Positions 7,044-8,093 of a DNA stretch of 8,093 nt are shown here, one piece after another. Every line of letters starts with the position of its first letter. The stretch's first letter is position 1. The notes under the pieces are model-generated. The model made no database searches. It was not told the DNA's origin and saw nothing but the letters and a program-made list of their open reading frames with translations. Made by a program: the position numbers and the translations under genes. This DNA is from Methyloprofundus sp. (lineage in GTDB: Bacteria > Pseudomonadota > Gammaproteobacteria > Methylococcales > Methylomonadaceae): assembly GCA_030636485.1 (NCBI GenBank), contig DAOVWV010000053.1:1-8093 (forward strand), written 5' to 3'.

Positions 7044-7050
7044 CCCTTCC
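7044..7050 (-). promoter_or_regulatory. Ribosome-binding site of the FAH-family gene
   Basis: The minus strand reads GGAAGGG 6 bases before the ATG at 7037. This is the best-matched Shine-Dalgarno in the window. It fixes the start of the FAH-family gene and shows that the gene can be translated independently of the upstream transglutaminase reading frame. Confidence 0.7.
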
Positions 7051-7065
7051 AATAAACCCTATTCA

Positions 7066-8093
7066 TCAATAATCCTTACTCACCCGAAACGCGGAGGCAC
7101 AGGTTTTTAACTCCTGCAATTGCTGTTTTCCAGTATTTTCACCATAACGAAGTTGCACATACAACTGAGTGATGTGCGTAAAGCTACTTTGAAGCTGTGG
7201 CACTCTGACACTCACTCGCTCAGCAAAATCATTGGCACCTTCATTCGCTAAACGGCTTAGACCCATTTTGGTTAATTTCTTGCAGGCATTCGCATAATAA
7301 AGCTGTGCTTTATCCAGCCTTGGCTTTTGTTGACGAAACACATAAATGCCCAAGAGTATTGTGACCATTGCAACCAGACCTATCATCCAGTAAAGCATGG
7401 TTTTTAGAGAATTTATACCTAAACCCGATAGAAAGCTGAGCTGATGCTTACGATCATAATTAATGATCCAGCGGTGCCAGCTATAATCAACACTACTCCA
7501 TAAATTACGTGCCATTTTTAGATAAGACAGCGTCTGACTATCCAGTTGTATAGGAGCAAAGCTAACCGCATTATTCGCTATTTGCTGTTCGATATTGACA
7601 TCTTGCTCTATACGCTCAGGTGCAACGGCCGTCGTAGGGTCATACCTTACCCAGCCTTTTCCTGACAACCAAACTTCAGCCCAGGCGTGGGCATTGGCTT
7701 GCCTGACTTCAATAAAGCCACCTGTTTCATTATACTCCCCTCCCTGATATCCCGTTACAACGCGGGCGGGAATACCTGCAACACGCATTAAATAGACGAA
7801 GGCGGTCGCATAATGCCCACAAAAACCTGCCCGTGCGTCAAATAAAAACGTCTCTATCGGTTTGTCTTCCATGAGAGGTGGCATTAAGGTGTAATAAAAA
7901 TCATTCTGCCGAAAATGTAAAAACAGATTTTTAATATAGCTTTCAGGGCGCGCAGTAAAGCCTTCCAGTTGAGCCACCAATTCAGTAATTCTTTCATCAG
8001 GCTTGGCAGGCAACTGCAAATTATCGTTCATTTCTGTTTTGGTAATATAACCTGTATTGTATTTTGCATACGACGTAATTGCATATTCAGCAC
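7066..8093 (-). CDS. tgpA: TgpA-like membrane transglutaminase (5' end beyond window)
   Basis: This is the C-terminal part of a TgpA/DUF3488-type protein, an inner-membrane protein with a periplasmic transglutaminase-like domain. In Pseudomonas aeruginosa TgpA is needed for viability. The frame stays open from the ATG at 8031 through the right edge (about 20 more codons, reading AEYAITSYAKYNTGY). That Met is therefore internal and the N-terminal membrane helices are off-window. Counting from the Met at 8031, the Cys-His-Asp triad is complete: GFCGHYA (Cys71), AHAWAEVW (His115) and RYDPT (Asp131). A single transmembrane helix follows at 211-232, then a cytoplasmic DUF4129-like tail with NDFAERV (267-273) and LRYGE. 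The gene lies 28 bases upstream of the FAH-family gene. In related genomes the neighbours upstream are usually MoxR and DUF58 genes; those would be to the right of this window. Confidence 0.93.
   Translation of the reverse strand, partial: AEYAITSYAKYNTGYITKTEMNDNLQLPAKPDERITELVAQLEGFTARPESYIKNLFLHFRQNDFYYTLMPPLMEDKPIETFLFDARAGFCGHYATAFVYLMRVAGIPARVVTGYQGGEYNETGGFIEVRQANAHAWAEVWLSGKGWVRYDPTTAVAPERIEQDVNIEQQIANNAVSFAPIQLDSQTLSYLKMARNLWSSVDYSWHRWIINYDRKHQLSFLSGLGINSLKTMLYWMIGLVAMVTILLGIYVFRQQKPRLDKAQLYYANACKKLTKMGLSRLANEGANDFAERVSVRVPQLQSSFTHITQLYVQLRYGENTGKQQLQELKTCASAFRVSKDY

Noticed and set aside
7066..8031. Treating the ATG at 8031 as the start of the transglutaminase gene
   Set aside because: The frame stays open to the right edge with family-like sequence (TSYAKYNTGY), and a Met here would leave out the membrane domain; the gene is partial.

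Overview
The window looks like chromosomal DNA of a gammaproteobacterium of moderate GC content. The pointers are an adjacent nadK-recN pair (the gammaproteobacterial order), a RecN and NAD kinase of proteobacterial type, a TgpA-like transglutaminase membrane protein and a copper oxidase of the periplasmic type. An affiliation near the methanotrophic Methylococcales is my impression from protein style only; nothing in the window proves it.

Layout from left to right. Bases 1-1212 (minus strand) hold the N-terminal two thirds of an exported multicopper oxidase whose C-terminus lies off the left edge. A 152-base gap with an inverted repeat follows. Next, all on the minus strand, come recN (1365-3038) and nadK (3041-3922). 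They are 2 bases apart, so nadK is the upstream gene of a two-gene operon. A 126-base gap upstream of nadK contains a compact inverted-repeat element (3968-4028). Then comes a patatin-like phospholipase with a lipoprotein signal (4049-5257, minus). A 266-base divergent control region separates it from a carboxymuconolactone decarboxylase/AhpD-like gene (5524-6138), the only plus-strand gene. That gene converges on a fumarylacetoacetate-hydrolase-family gene (6162-7037, minus), which lies just downstream of a TgpA/DUF3488-type transglutaminase (7066 to beyond 8093, minus) and is probably co-transcribed with it.

Functionally this is mostly a housekeeping neighbourhood: DNA break repair, NADP supply, envelope proteins and two small-molecule enzymes of unassigned substrate. 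I see no integrase, transposase gene, CRISPR array, tRNA, rRNA or toxin-antitoxin pair. I did not find a convincing new multi-gene system. The points most worth a second look are: the leader of the AhpD-like gene, where the ribosome-binding site sits in a hairpin loop before a start-stop mini-ORF; the inverted-repeat element upstream of nadK; the AhpD-like protein, which keeps its CxxC but lacks the usual proton-relay residues; and the orphan patatin lipoprotein.
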